Positions 6,518-15,288 of a DNA stretch of 25,156 bases are shown here, piece by piece. Each line of letters starts with the position of its first letter. The stretch's first letter is position 1. The notes under the pieces were generated by a model. The model was not told the origin of the DNA, searched no databases, and saw only the letters and a list, made by a program, of their open reading frames with translations. Where the stretch lies: NCBI GenBank assembly GCA_003447295.1, contig DLZQ01000057.1:2612-27767 (forward strand), in the 5' to 3' direction. Made by a program: the position numbers and the translations under genes. Origin of the DNA: Lachnospiraceae bacterium (GTDB lineage Bacteria; Bacillota; Clostridia; Lachnospirales; Lachnospiraceae).

Positions 6518-6556
6518 AAAAATAGGAGAAACGCTGTAAAATCAACGTTTCTCCTA
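6518..6556 (-). terminator. Terminator of the tRNA cluster
   Basis: On the minus strand TAGGAGAAACG pairs perfectly with CGTTTCTCCTA around a 12-base loop and ends in a short U-run, 13 bases after tRNA-Leu. Confidence 0.85.
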
Positions 6557-6568
6557 CTCTTAAATTGA

Positions 6569-6652
6569 TGCTGGTGGCCGGACTTGAACCGGCACGGAGT
6601 TGCCCCCGAGGGATTTTAAGTCCCTTGCGTCTGCCTATTCCGCCACACCAGC
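6569..6652 (-). tRNA. tRNA-Leu (anticodon TAA)
   Basis: An 84-nt class II tRNA. The acceptor GCTGGTG pairs with CACCAGC, discriminator A. The anticodon loop CTTAAAA carries TAA. It has a long variable arm (CTCGGGGGCAACTCCG region) and a T-loop GGTTCAAGTCC. The 3' CCA is not encoded, so the CCA-adding enzyme in this window would be needed. Confidence 0.97.
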
Positions 6653-6659
6653 GGACACA

Positions 6660-6724
6660 TTGCGTTATACTCGACTGCATGGACTTACGCGCTAAGCACT
6701 GTTCCATTGAGCTCATCAACGCAA
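6660..6724 (-). pseudogene. tRNA-like relic between two tRNAs
   Basis: A 65-nt element with a perfect 7-bp closing stem (TTGCGTT with AACGCAA), the length of a tRNA acceptor. Inside are a D-arm-like GAGCTCAATGGAACAG and a T-loop-like GTCGAGTAT next to the 3' stem. It has no credible 5-bp anticodon arm with U33 and is about 8 nt short. It lies one base from tRNA-Tyr and seven bases from tRNA-Leu in the same transcript. A decayed tRNA is the best reading; a processing element is possible. Confidence 0.4.
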
Positions 6725-6725
6725 A

Positions 6726-6807
6726 TGGATGGAGGTGGATTCGAACCACCGAAGCAATTTGCAGCAGATTTACAGTCTGTCCCCTTTGGCCACTCGGGAA
6801 TCCATCC
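6726..6807 (-). tRNA. tRNA-Tyr (anticodon GTA)
   Basis: An 82-nt class II tRNA. The acceptor GGATGGA pairs with TCCATCC, discriminator A. The anticodon stem-loop CAGACTGTAAATCTG carries GTA. A long variable arm and a T-loop GGTTCGAATCC are present. CCA is not encoded. It is the first gene of the cluster. Confidence 0.97.
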
Positions 6808-6837
6808 ATGTCAGGCAAAGTGCCCTAACAATGTGAA

Positions 6838-6866
6838 ATTGTAGCATATGTTCACACAAATTGCAA
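6838..6866 (-). promoter_or_regulatory. Promoter of the tRNA cluster
   Basis: TTGCAA (6861-6866) and TACAAT (6838-6843) are 17 bases apart on the minus strand, about 30 bases before tRNA-Tyr. The stretch from here to 6946 holds nothing else I can name. Confidence 0.75.
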
Positions 6867-6946
6867 GATATTTTTTATTATTTTAGTGTAAAAGTTCAGC
6901 CATGGGATGACAAAAGCAACGATTGGGTGCTCGCGCTCAAAGCGTG

Positions 6947-8836
6947 TTAACGCGACTTTGCGAATGACGCAGGCTGAACTGCTTCAATATAGTACAGATA
7001 AAAAGGATACTGCGCCAGCTGCATCTGCCCGTAATCAGTCACCCGATATCCATCCTGCTGTAATCCGGCAACAGCCTCATCGCTCATGGCATCTGGTGTA
7101 AAGTACCAGAATCTGTCGGATTCTGCCTGGTTGTAATCGCCGTTTACAATCTCATTATCGGGGTAATAATAATACAATACTGTCCATCCGAGGTGTTTCA
7201 CTCCGTTGGTGACCATCTGCACATCCTCCTCGGGCGTACCGATCAGATCCAGAGTCTTATCAGTCTCTACCTTCTGCTGTTCATAACTGCCATAGCATTC
7301 CCGGTAATTCTGTATTCCCATGCCAAACATTACAAGCAGTAACAGCACAAACAGCAATCGGGCTGACAGCTCCAAGCCCTTCCAGGACCGGTTCTCCAGC
7401 TCCGTCACCTGTTCCAGCAGACGGCTGCTGCCGATGACCAGCATCATGATCGCCACTGCACTTAACGGATACAGATATCTCTGTGCCAGCATCGGAGCCA
7501 TTACAACACTCAGCAGATACGCAAATGCCATCGTTCCCAGGATCGTGCAGGCACCTACCACCATGGCGTAAGTTTTGTCAGACCATCTTTTCACTGACGG
7601 CTTCTGCAGACGAATACCCTCTTCTTCCATGGAAAACAGGGAAGAATCCGCCACCAGCGTCACTATCAGCAATACTAACAGCAACGGAAATACGATTACA
7701 TTCATCCTCCTGCCGCCCATGACGATCTCCAGGCTCTTATCCAGTCCGAGGATCTCCGTCATCCACCAGCCTCCGCTGACGGTCCGAAGACCCGCATAGA
7801 GGAAATACAGCCAGGGTGCATAGCCGATGAAAAAAGCTACGATCGCCAGCACACCCTTTTTCCAGGTCTTACCGCGGTATTTGATCCAGACTGCCACTCC
7901 GGTGAAAAACATCATAATTCCCACCGCTACCAGTGCATAATAATGCGAATATGCCGCAGCCAGTGCCCACAGCACCATTCCAACCCAGGTCTTCCTGCCG
8001 CCGTCTGCAATAACCCGGTAAGAGCAATAGAAACAGCCCATGACGCATAAAAATGCGAGCGCATACATGCGTACTTCCAGATTATATTCCAGGCACGCCT
8101 GTCCCAGTCCGGAAATCGTCAGGAAAAATGCAACAGGCAGCATGCCAAAACGCTTCCGAACCACAGTCAGCGCCAGCACCAGTCCAATGACAAAAGGCAC
8201 CAGGGATGCCAGATGGAATACCGGAACGCTGAATCCGAACAGTGTTCCGAACAGTTTCAGCCAGTAATAATACAGCGGCGGATGATTGTCCCAGTAATAC
8301 ATTACCTGAAGGATACCGCCGATGCTCTTATGTGCAGTATTTGCAGAAAAAGCTTCGTCGCCCCACAATACACGGTCGGACATCATGCTGAAATTCAGGT
8401 ACACCATAAAAGCTGTGGCTGCCAGCATCACTGCCGGAGCTATGTATCTGCAGATGGTCTTCCATACTTTGCTGTCTGCGATTTTCCCGAACGCCTTCCG
8501 GATCTTCTCATGTTTGCCGGCTTTCGCCTCTTCCACGAACAATTCGCAGATGGTATATGCCAGCATGATGCAGATCTCCAGGATCAGCACTTTGACTGCA
8601 TATTCTCTGGATTCGATGAGTTTTCTCCAGATCGTATTGTCATCATTGCCGGTCAGGGAAAGCAGCACCCAGGGTCCAAAAAACATAATCATCAGGCACG
8701 ATGCATAGCGAAGAACATACTCTCCTTTACTGCCGGTTACTGCTTTCCCGGTGCTTCCGTTATTTTTTAAAACATATTGCCGCCAGATTCCTAAGGATAC
8801 CAGCGGCAACAGTAAGGTAATAATGATGGTAAACAT
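6947..8836 (-). CDS. GT-C membrane glycosyltransferase (ArnT/PMT-like)
   Basis: A 629-residue protein with about a dozen hydrophobic membrane segments. Family-39-like GT-C enzymes move a sugar from a polyprenyl-phosphate donor to an acceptor on the outer side of the membrane. The key acidic pair is in the first loop (LWGDEAFSANTAHKS, D160-E161), followed by DNHPPLYYYWLKLFG (about 183-197), both typical of ArnT/PMT/YkcB-like proteins. The N-terminal 130 residues, with extra membrane segments, precede the usual start of the family. The ATG has GAGAGG before it and lies 29 bases after the stop of the GH13 gene, so the two form an operon. Donor and acceptor are unknown. Confidence 0.85.
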   Translation of the reverse strand: MFTIIITLLLPLVSLGIWRQYVLKNNGSTGKAVTGSKGEYVLRYASCLMIMFFGPWVLLSLTGNDDNTIWRKLIESREYAVKVLILEICIMLAYTICELFVEEAKAGKHEKIRKAFGKIADSKVWKTICRYIAPAVMLAATAFMVYLNFSMMSDRVLWGDEAFSANTAHKSIGGILQVMYYWDNHPPLYYYWLKLFGTLFGFSVPVFHLASLVPFVIGLVLALTVVRKRFGMLPVAFFLTISGLGQACLEYNLEVRMYALAFLCVMGCFYCSYRVIADGGRKTWVGMVLWALAAAYSHYYALVAVGIMMFFTGVAVWIKYRGKTWKKGVLAIVAFFIGYAPWLYFLYAGLRTVSGGWWMTEILGLDKSLEIVMGGRRMNVIVFPLLLVLLIVTLVADSSLFSMEEEGIRLQKPSVKRWSDKTYAMVVGACTILGTMAFAYLLSVVMAPMLAQRYLYPLSAVAIMMLVIGSSRLLEQVTELENRSWKGLELSARLLFVLLLLVMFGMGIQNYRECYGSYEQQKVETDKTLDLIGTPEEDVQMVTNGVKHLGWTVLYYYYPDNEIVNGDYNQAESDRFWYFTPDAMSDEAVAGLQQDGYRVTDYGQMQLAQYPFYLYYIEAVQPASFAKSR

Positions 8837-8865
8837 CTAAAATCCTCTCTGTCTTTGGTAAATTG

Positions 8866-10968
8866 TTATTCCTGCACGAATTTCAGTATCGTTGCGGAAG
8901 TCTGGGGCATCTCGATCAGGATCTTACCTGCCTTGATCTCATACTCCTTGCCCTCCATACAATATCCGTCATCTCTGGACTGTAGGATCACTTTCATCTT
9001 GCCCGTCTTGGGAGTTCCAATCTCCCATACGTGGATCTCCTTGGTGATCGGATGATAATTATTGTTGATCAAAATCGCACACTGTCCCTTGCGGTTAAAA
9101 CGCCCGTAGGAGATGAAGTTATAATCATTCTCCAGCATTTTCAGGGAACCTGTACGCAGTTCCTCGTTCTCACGGCGCAGGCGGATAATATCCTTGTGAA
9201 ACGCCAGTAACACCTGATCCTCATGTCCCCAGGGATAGGTTCTCCGGTTGTCGGGATCCGTGAATCCGCAGACGCCCGCTTCATCTCCGTAGTAGATCGT
9301 CGGTGCGCCCGTCCAGGTCATCTGGATCACAACGCCCTCCCGAAATACTGCCTTATTGATGCCCTGCTCTGCAGCCTGGGGGCCTAAAGTATTGGTACGT
9401 CCCACCTTATGGTTCGTTCTCGTCAGGAAACGGGAATGATCATGGTTGGACAGTTCATTCATAGCCACCTGCCAGCTGGGCATGGAAAAACTGGAGGTAT
9501 GATGCCGCATGGCTCCCCAGAAGCTCTCTGCGTTGCCAAGCAGGTCTTCTCTGTAATCATCGCTGTGCTTCTCCATACCGGTGAGGAACCATGTCACAGG
9601 CTCCATGAACGCATCGTAGTTCATGACAGTATCCCATTCGTTACCCTGCAGCCAGTCTCTGGTATTACCGTAATGCTCTGCCAGAATAATAGCCTCCGGA
9701 TTGGCCTCTTTTACCGCTTTCCGGAATTCCTGCCAGAAATGATGATTGAACTCCTGGCTGTGACCTAAGTCTGCCGCCACATCCAGTCTCCAGCCGTCCA
9801 CATTATAAGGTGGAGATACCCATTTTTTCGCCACATGAAGAACGTAATCCATCAGTTCCTGAGAACCTTCGTAATTCAGCTTCGGCAGGGTATCATGTCC
9901 CCACCATCCGTCATAGGAATTGTTATAGGGCCATGCTGCCTGATTGTGGAAATCAAAATAATTCCGGTAAGGACTGTCTGCGCTGACATAAGCACCCTTG
10001 TCATAGCCTTCCGCATTCTCGTAGATACGTTCTCTGTCCATCCATTTATTAAAGGATCCGCAGTGGTTGAACACACCGTCCAATATGACTCTCATGCCTC
10101 TGCGGTGCGCCTCGGCCACTACCTGGGCAAACATCTCGTTGCTCGCCTCTAAATTTGCCTTATTGGTCACACGGTCGATATAACGGGACGCGAAACGGTT
10201 CTCCCGCTGTCCGTCCAAAAGCAGATCACCCTCGTCGCTGACGATCTTACCCAAATGGGGATCAATATAATCATAGTCCTGAATATCGTATTTATGGTTG
10301 GATGGGGATACGAACAGAGGGTTAAAATAAATTACCTCAACGCCCAGCTCCTGCAGGTAGTCCATCTTGTCCAGCACGCCCTGCAGATCTCCGCCGTAGA
10401 ACTCGCGGACATCCATCTGTGCAGGATACCGTCCCCAGTCCTCTACACGGTGCACCGGCTCCCCGATATAGCAGTATTCATTGGTCAGCACATCGTTGGA
10501 AGGATCGCCGTTGCAGAAACGATCGGTATAGATCTGGTACATTACCGCACCTTTTGCCCAGTCGGGAGTATGGAAGCCGGGAATGATGATAAAGTCATAA
10601 TACTCGTTGACCTCCTGCACCAGTCCTCTCATATCAAAAATACCCGTGATCCTGCCGGTCTGCACCTCAAAATAGTAAGATACCTTCTGGTCATCCAGAC
10701 GCATCACATACGCATAATAATCAAAATCATTATCGCTCTCCACTCGTACCATAAGGTGCTTCTGCCCACCGCTTACGAGGAATATCCTGTCCACGTTGTT
10801 CCTGGCGGTACGGAAACGGATCGTCACCTCGGAATATGGTTCCGGCTCTTCCGGGATCACATACTCCGCACTTGTATCCGTAAAAAGAGCTCTTCTATTA
10901 AATACAGGCCTCATGGCAGCAATATACTGCTGATTATATTCTGTTCGACGTAATAGCTCCAGATCCAT
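8866..10968 (-). CDS. GH13 alpha-glucan hydrolase (neopullulanase/cyclomaltodextrinase type)
   Basis: This 700-residue cytoplasmic enzyme has no signal peptide. Residues 1-125 form an N-terminal beta-sandwich domain, and the catalytic TIM barrel starts at AVMYQIYTDRF (141-151). All GH13 blocks are present: DGVFNH (297-302), GWRLDVAAD with nucleophile D396, ILAEHYG with acid/base E431, and SNHDHSR with D510. A C-terminal beta domain ends the protein. The N-terminal domain plus barrel suggests the GH13_20-like group that degrades maltodextrins or cyclodextrins inside the cell. AGAAAGG precedes the ATG. It has its own promoter and is first in an operon with the membrane glycosyltransferase, an unusual partner. 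Exact substrate is not certain. Confidence 0.92.
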   Translation of the reverse strand: MDLELLRRTEYNQQYIAAMRPVFNRRALFTDTSAEYVIPEEPEPYSEVTIRFRTARNNVDRIFLVSGGQKHLMVRVESDNDFDYYAYVMRLDDQKVSYYFEVQTGRITGIFDMRGLVQEVNEYYDFIIIPGFHTPDWAKGAVMYQIYTDRFCNGDPSNDVLTNEYCYIGEPVHRVEDWGRYPAQMDVREFYGGDLQGVLDKMDYLQELGVEVIYFNPLFVSPSNHKYDIQDYDYIDPHLGKIVSDEGDLLLDGQRENRFASRYIDRVTNKANLEASNEMFAQVVAEAHRRGMRVILDGVFNHCGSFNKWMDRERIYENAEGYDKGAYVSADSPYRNYFDFHNQAAWPYNNSYDGWWGHDTLPKLNYEGSQELMDYVLHVAKKWVSPPYNVDGWRLDVAADLGHSQEFNHHFWQEFRKAVKEANPEAIILAEHYGNTRDWLQGNEWDTVMNYDAFMEPVTWFLTGMEKHSDDYREDLLGNAESFWGAMRHHTSSFSMPSWQVAMNELSNHDHSRFLTRTNHKVGRTNTLGPQAAEQGINKAVFREGVVIQMTWTGAPTIYYGDEAGVCGFTDPDNRRTYPWGHEDQVLLAFHKDIIRLRRENEELRTGSLKMLENDYNFISYGRFNRKGQCAILINNNYHPITKEIHVWEIGTPKTGKMKVILQSRDDGYCMEGKEYEIKAGKILIEMPQTSATILKFVQE

Positions 10969-11051
10969 AGTATCTATCCTTTCTGAGACTAATGTCTTAT
11001 TATTTATATTATACTCTTGCTATTCTTACCTGTGCAGCACACACATATGTA

Positions 11052-11080
11052 ATTATACCCTTTTTCCTTACATCTGACAA
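11052..11080 (-). promoter_or_regulatory. Promoter of the GH13-glycosyltransferase operon
   Basis: TTGTCA (11075-11080) and TATAAT (11052-11057) are 17 bases apart on the minus strand, about 80 bases before the GH13 start and just after the 11106-11140 terminator. I saw no clear CcpA (cre) site. Confidence 0.75.
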
Positions 11081-11105
11081 CAGCCTGCCTTGTTTTTGAA
11101 AACGG

Positions 11106-11140
11106 TAAAAAGGACAGTCTTGGGAGGACTGTCCTTTTTA
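11106..11140. terminator. Bidirectional terminator between ftsH and the GH13 gene
   Basis: TAAAAAGGACAGTC (11106-11119) pairs perfectly with 11127-11140 around a 7-base loop, with U-runs on both strands. It can end the long core transcript, but it lies more than 200 bases beyond the ftsH stop. Confidence 0.9.
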
Positions 11141-11200
11141 GAGAAGGTATTTCTTTCTTATGGGGTATAGCAAAAAACTATATAATGTATTGGGGGGGTT
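11106..11200 (-). ncRNA. Candidate small RNA, about 95 nt, downstream of ftsH
   Basis: On the minus strand a TATAAT (11207-11212) sits about 7 bases before 11200, and the perfect terminator at 11106-11140 closes a 95-nt unit. It contains a run of seven C, TTTTTTGCTATACCCC, and no open frame worth noting. No good -35 is visible at 17-18 bases. The region 11141-11349 has no gene. It could simply be the 3' UTR of ftsH. Confidence 0.3.
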
Positions 11201-11349
11201 ACGAGTATTATAATAGCATGCACCACTATTTTTGACTATTCTCAAAATTCACAAATATTACAAAAGTGCATATTTGTTTTTGTTTATTTTTCACAAAAGA
11301 GATTTGTACAATACTACCAAATCTACGAAACACCCTCGAAAACCTTTTC

Positions 11350-13161
11350 CTATACGAAAAGTGCTTCAAACTCTTCTCTATTGATCTTTTCCTTTTCTAA
11401 CAGAAGCTCAGCACAACTGTGAAGTACATTCTCGTGCTGCATAATAATGTCTTTTGCCTTGGTATAGCAGTCATCTATGATCCGCTTGACTTCCTTATCG
11501 ATCTCACCGGAAATCTCCTCACTGTGAGCTTTGGCATGTGCCAGATCCTTACCGATAAAGACCTCATCATCGTCATCATCATAGCAGATGACTCCGATAT
11601 TATCAGACATTCCGTAACGGGTTACCATACGGCGGGCTGTCTTGGTGGCTTTCTTAATGTCACTGGATGCGCCGGTGGTAATATCTCCGAAGATGATCTC
11701 CTCTGCGATACGTCCGCCCAAAGATACCATGATATCCTGGAGCATACGGCTCTTGGTGGCAAACATCTCATCCTTTTCCGGCAGAGGCATGGTGTAACCG
11801 GCTGCCCCTACGCCGGTAGGAATAATGGATACGGTGTAGACAGGTCCCACATCCGGCAGCACATGGAACAGGATCGCATGACCTGCTTCATGATATGCCG
11901 TAATCTTCTTCTCCTTGTCGGAAATAATGCGGCTCTTCTTCTCCGCACCGATTCCTACTTTGACAAACGCCCTCTTAACATCTTTATTTGCGATAAAGGA
12001 ACGATTCTCCTTCGCTGCGATGATCGCTGCTTCGTTCAACAAATTCTCCAGATCCGCTCCGGTAAATCCTGCAGTAGTCTGTGCGAGCTGTTGTAGATTT
12101 ACATCATCTCCCAGGGGCTTATTCTTCGCATGTACCTTCAGTATTTCTTCTCTGCCGCCCACATCCGGAGTTCCTACCGCTACCTTACGGTCAAATCGTC
12201 CGGGACGCAGGATCGCAGGATCCAGAATATCCACACGGTTCGTAGCTGCCATGACAATAATGCCTTCGTTGACACCGAAACCATCCATCTCTACCAGTAA
12301 CTGGTTCAGGGTCTGCTCTCTCTCATCGTGTCCGCCGCCCATACCGGTACCACGGCGTCTCGCCACGGCATCGATCTCATCGATGAACACGATACAGGGT
12401 GCATTGTGCTTCGCTTCTTCAAACAGATCACGCACACGGGATGCACCGACACCGACGAACATTTCCACGAAATCAGAACCTGAGATGCTGAAAAAAGGTA
12501 CTCCTGCTTCTCCTGCCACAGCTTTCGCCAGCAGCGTCTTACCGGTTCCGGGAGGTCCCTCCAGCAGAACACCCTTGGGTATTCTCGCACCGACACCGGT
12601 GTATTTTCCGGGCTCTTTCAGGAAATCAACGATTTCCTCCAGTTCCTCTTTTTCCTCCTTCAGACCGGCTACCTGTGCAAAGGTGACGCTCTTGTCACCC
12701 ATGGACATTTTGGCCCGGCTCTTGCCAAAGTTCATCATTTTACCGTTACCGCCACCGGCCTGCTGGGCATTCATCATCATGAAAAGGAAGACACCCACAG
12801 CCAGTACTACCAGCATCGGCAGCATATAAGTAAGGAACCAGTTCTCTCTCTCAATGTCATTCACTACGGGGTCAAATCCGTACTCGCGGACCAGTGTCTC
12901 CAGCTCGGTGATATCCGTAGCATACAGCTTATGATTCAGTCCGTTCTTCATCTGGATCTCCAGATAGCCGGTAGGGGCTTCTCCATTAGGCTGTATTACG
13001 ATCTCAGATACATTTCCGGCATCCAGATCCGCGATAAATTCTGCTCTGGTATATTCCTCTTCCCGACCGCTCAACAGGTTAAGTCCTACGATCACCATGA
13101 CCAGAAGTATGATAAATATAAAATATGAGTTAATTGTTCTGCCGTTTTGTTTCAACTTCAC
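11350..13161 (-). CDS. ftsH: ATP-dependent zinc metalloprotease FtsH
   Basis: FtsH is a hexameric membrane AAA+ protease that pulls out and degrades misfolded membrane proteins and some regulators. The 603 residues show a first membrane segment at about 12-30, an extracytoplasmic domain, and a second membrane segment at about 108-131. The AAA module has Walker A GPPGTGKT (202-209), Walker [10 protein letters not shown] (256-264) and the second region of homology ending RPGRFDR. The zinc site is HEAGH (424-428) with D501 as likely third ligand. The longest frame begins at GTG 13161, only 3 bases after AGGAGG; a TTG two codons later (13155) has 9-base spacing and may be the real start. It is last in the tilS-hpt-ftsH run, 24 bases after hpt. 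Confidence 0.97.
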   Translation of the reverse strand: MKLKQNGRTINSYFIFIILLVMVIVGLNLLSGREEEYTRAEFIADLDAGNVSEIVIQPNGEAPTGYLEIQMKNGLNHKLYATDITELETLVREYGFDPVVNDIERENWFLTYMLPMLVVLAVGVFLFMMMNAQQAGGGNGKMMNFGKSRAKMSMGDKSVTFAQVAGLKEEKEELEEIVDFLKEPGKYTGVGARIPKGVLLEGPPGTGKTLLAKAVAGEAGVPFFSISGSDFVEMFVGVGASRVRDLFEEAKHNAPCIVFIDEIDAVARRRGTGMGGGHDEREQTLNQLLVEMDGFGVNEGIIVMAATNRVDILDPAILRPGRFDRKVAVGTPDVGGREEILKVHAKNKPLGDDVNLQQLAQTTAGFTGADLENLLNEAAIIAAKENRSFIANKDVKRAFVKVGIGAEKKSRIISDKEKKITAYHEAGHAILFHVLPDVGPVYTVSIIPTGVGAAGYTMPLPEKDEMFATKSRMLQDIMVSLGGRIAEEIIFGDITTGASSDIKKATKTARRMVTRYGMSDNIGVICYDDDDDEVFIGKDLAHAKAHSEEISGEIDKEVKRIIDDCYTKAKDIIMQHENVLHSCAELLLEKEKINREEFEALFV

Positions 13162-13185
13162 GGGCCTCCTGCATCTTCGTATTGC

Positions 13186-13710
13186 TTAATCGAATTCTAC
13201 CACACCGATGTAAGGCAGATTACGATATCTCTGATCATAATCCAGACCGTAGCCCACTACGAATTCATCGGGAATATTAAATCCTGTATAATCTACATGA
13301 ACATCGATGACTCTTCTCTCCGGCTTATCCAACAGCGTGCACAGACGTAAGGAAGCAGGTCCTCTGTCACGAAGCATCTCTAACAGATAGCTTAAGGTTC
13401 TTCCGCTGTCTACGATATCCTCTACTACGATAACGTCCTTATCCTTCAGGGATTCATCCAGGTCTTTTACGATCTTTACCACACCGCTGGACTTGGTGTC
13501 GCTGCCATAGCTGGATACAGACATGAAATCCAGAGATACGGGAACGGTGATACGCTTTGCCAGTTCACACATGAAGAAGCTGCCGCCCTTCAATACGCAT
13601 ACAAGGTGTACCTGCTTACCTGCATAGTCCTTGCTGATCTGTTCTCCGATCTCCTGAATTCTCTTATCTACTTCCTCTTCTGTCAACAGTACTCTGATAT
13701 GTTCTGCCAT
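13186..13710 (-). CDS. hpt: Hypoxanthine phosphoribosyltransferase
   Basis: A 174-residue cytoplasmic enzyme that joins hypoxanthine (and often guanine) to PRPP, giving IMP or GMP in purine salvage. The PRPP loop VIVVEDIVDSGRTLSYL (about 93-109) is complete, with the KGG of the pyrophosphate-binding loop at 41-43 and SSYGSDT at 66-72. Length is normal. It lies 20 bases after tilS and 24 before ftsH, the same order as in Bacillus and many Firmicutes. The ATG has only a weak, A-rich ribosome site (GAGACAAAAGAAA), so translation may be coupled to tilS. Confidence 0.96.
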   Translation of the reverse strand: MAEHIRVLLTEEEVDKRIQEIGEQISKDYAGKQVHLVCVLKGGSFFMCELAKRITVPVSLDFMSVSSYGSDTKSSGVVKIVKDLDESLKDKDVIVVEDIVDSGRTLSYLLEMLRDRGPASLRLCTLLDKPERRVIDVHVDYTGFNIPDEFVVGYGLDYDQRYRNLPYIGVVEFD

Positions 13711-13730
13711 TTTCTTTTGTCTCTTCGCTC

Positions 13731-15245
13731 TTAGGCGAACTCCTTTCTTATTAATTGTACCTTTAAAATACGTTTTGTATTCTCCGTAACTTTATAATAT
13801 TCGCTGATGCGATATCCCATGACCCACAGCACATGATCTTCCTCCGCCAGGATCGGCAGTCTGTCACGTTCCTCCCGTGGAATTTTCTGATCGACAAAAT
13901 AGCTTTTTAATGACTTACGGATCATTCCTCCTCTGCCGTCTGCAATGGTCAGATAGTCTCCTGTCTGCCTTGTACGTATCGTTGGACATTTTTTTATTTT
14001 ATCATAATCAAACCATTTCGTATACTGATTTGTGGGAACTTCTTGGTTTTTTTCAGATCCATGAGGCACCTCACATACAGAATATTGCAGTGTTCCCAGG
14101 GTGCATTCCACTGTTTTCATCTGTCTGGGAACCATATCCGGATCCCACTGCTGCCAGAGCGGCATTGCAACAGCAGTCCGCATGTCGCTGTCCGTTTCTT
14201 TTGTTGTCTGACTCGTCTGTATCGTCAGGATGACCTGTTCATATTGCCGCCTGCCGCGGATTCCGAAGGGAAGACAGATCGTCCGGTTTCCTTCCTGCGT
14301 AAACAATGTCAGAAGTTCCGCAATATGCTGATAGGTGATGTCTTTCTGCCCGGGGAAAAGTCTTTTTACCTCTTCATACAACAGTCTTTTACGGATCACC
14401 GGATGCAGCGTCAGAAAAGGTTCCACCGCGATATACACCTCTTGTGCCCGATTGCTCGCATCCGGCTGTAGCGCACTGCCCGGAGCCTTTATGCTCCGTA
14501 TGCATCTGTTCACTGCCTCCGCCGTCTGAATCTTTAGATATTCTTCCGTCTCCGCCAGCAACTCCGCTGTCTGGTTCATATGTGTCACACAGCCCCGCGC
14601 AATATTCTGCTCCGCATAGGGTAAAATATGATGCCGGATCCGGTTCCTGGTGTAATCGTCCTCATCGTTGGTAGCATCCTTACAGAAGAAAATTCCCTGC
14701 TGTGTTAAAAAGTCTTCGATCTCCCATCTCTCGAGACACAGGATCGGTCGTATGATGTTATCCCGCACCGGCAGTATGCTCGCCAGTCCCCGGATCCCAC
14801 TGCCCCGGAACAGATGAAACAGCTGGGTCTCGCTGCGGTCGTTGCTGTTGTGCGCCACCGCGATCTTCGTGGCTCCCCAGTCCTTCGCCGCCTGTTCAAA
14901 GGCTTCATATCTTGTTCTGCGGCCGGCTTCCTCCTCGGAGATTTTCTCCCGTCCGGCTCTGTCCCGTACATCCGCCCGGGTCAGAAAATAGGGGATTTTC
15001 CTCTCCTCACAGAGCTTTTCCACATACCGGGCATCCTCTCCTGCCTCGGCACGGATCCCGTGATTCACATGTACTACAGCAATATCGATCGGACATATTT
15101 TCTGCCATTCCAGCAACAAAAATAAGAGGCAAACCGAGTCTGCCCCTCCGGAGACGCCTGCCACCACACGATCGTGCGCCTGCAGCATACGGTGTTCTCT
15201 GATATATGCAAATACTTTTTCTCGCGTATCCATCCATGTATTCAT
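13731..15245 (-). CDS. tilS: tRNA(Ile)-lysidine synthetase
   Basis: TilS uses ATP and lysine to turn C34 of tRNA-Ile(CAU) into lysidine, which changes both its codon and its amino-acid identity; it is essential. The N-terminal PP-loop SGGADS is at 32-37 (VVAGVSGGADSVCLLFLL), with HVNHGIRAEAGEDA and KIAVAHNSNDRSETQLFHL following, typical of the family. RPILCLERWEIEDF and DATNDEDDYTRNRIRH mark the rest of the synthetase domain. The C-terminal substrate-binding domain is also present (RTRQTGDYLTI, KSYFVDQKIPREERDRLPIL). At 504 residues it is a full-length long form. AGGATAGAG precedes the ATG. It follows spoIIE by 43 bases. Confidence 0.96.
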   Translation of the reverse strand: MNTWMDTREKVFAYIREHRMLQAHDRVVAGVSGGADSVCLLFLLLEWQKICPIDIAVVHVNHGIRAEAGEDARYVEKLCEERKIPYFLTRADVRDRAGREKISEEEAGRRTRYEAFEQAAKDWGATKIAVAHNSNDRSETQLFHLFRGSGIRGLASILPVRDNIIRPILCLERWEIEDFLTQQGIFFCKDATNDEDDYTRNRIRHHILPYAEQNIARGCVTHMNQTAELLAETEEYLKIQTAEAVNRCIRSIKAPGSALQPDASNRAQEVYIAVEPFLTLHPVIRKRLLYEEVKRLFPGQKDITYQHIAELLTLFTQEGNRTICLPFGIRGRRQYEQVILTIQTSQTTKETDSDMRTAVAMPLWQQWDPDMVPRQMKTVECTLGTLQYSVCEVPHGSEKNQEVPTNQYTKWFDYDKIKKCPTIRTRQTGDYLTIADGRGGMIRKSLKSYFVDQKIPREERDRLPILAEEDHVLWVMGYRISEYYKVTENTKRILKVQLIRKEFA

Positions 15246-15288
15246 GTTTTTACTCTATCCTAATTATGCAGAAAAATCAAGGCAGCAA

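Noticed and set aside
11915..12829. Long plus-strand frame (304 codons) opposite ftsH
   Set aside because: It is antisense to the well-conserved AAA domain of ftsH, Ser/Pro/Thr-rich as expected from a mirrored frame, and has no ribosome site or domain.
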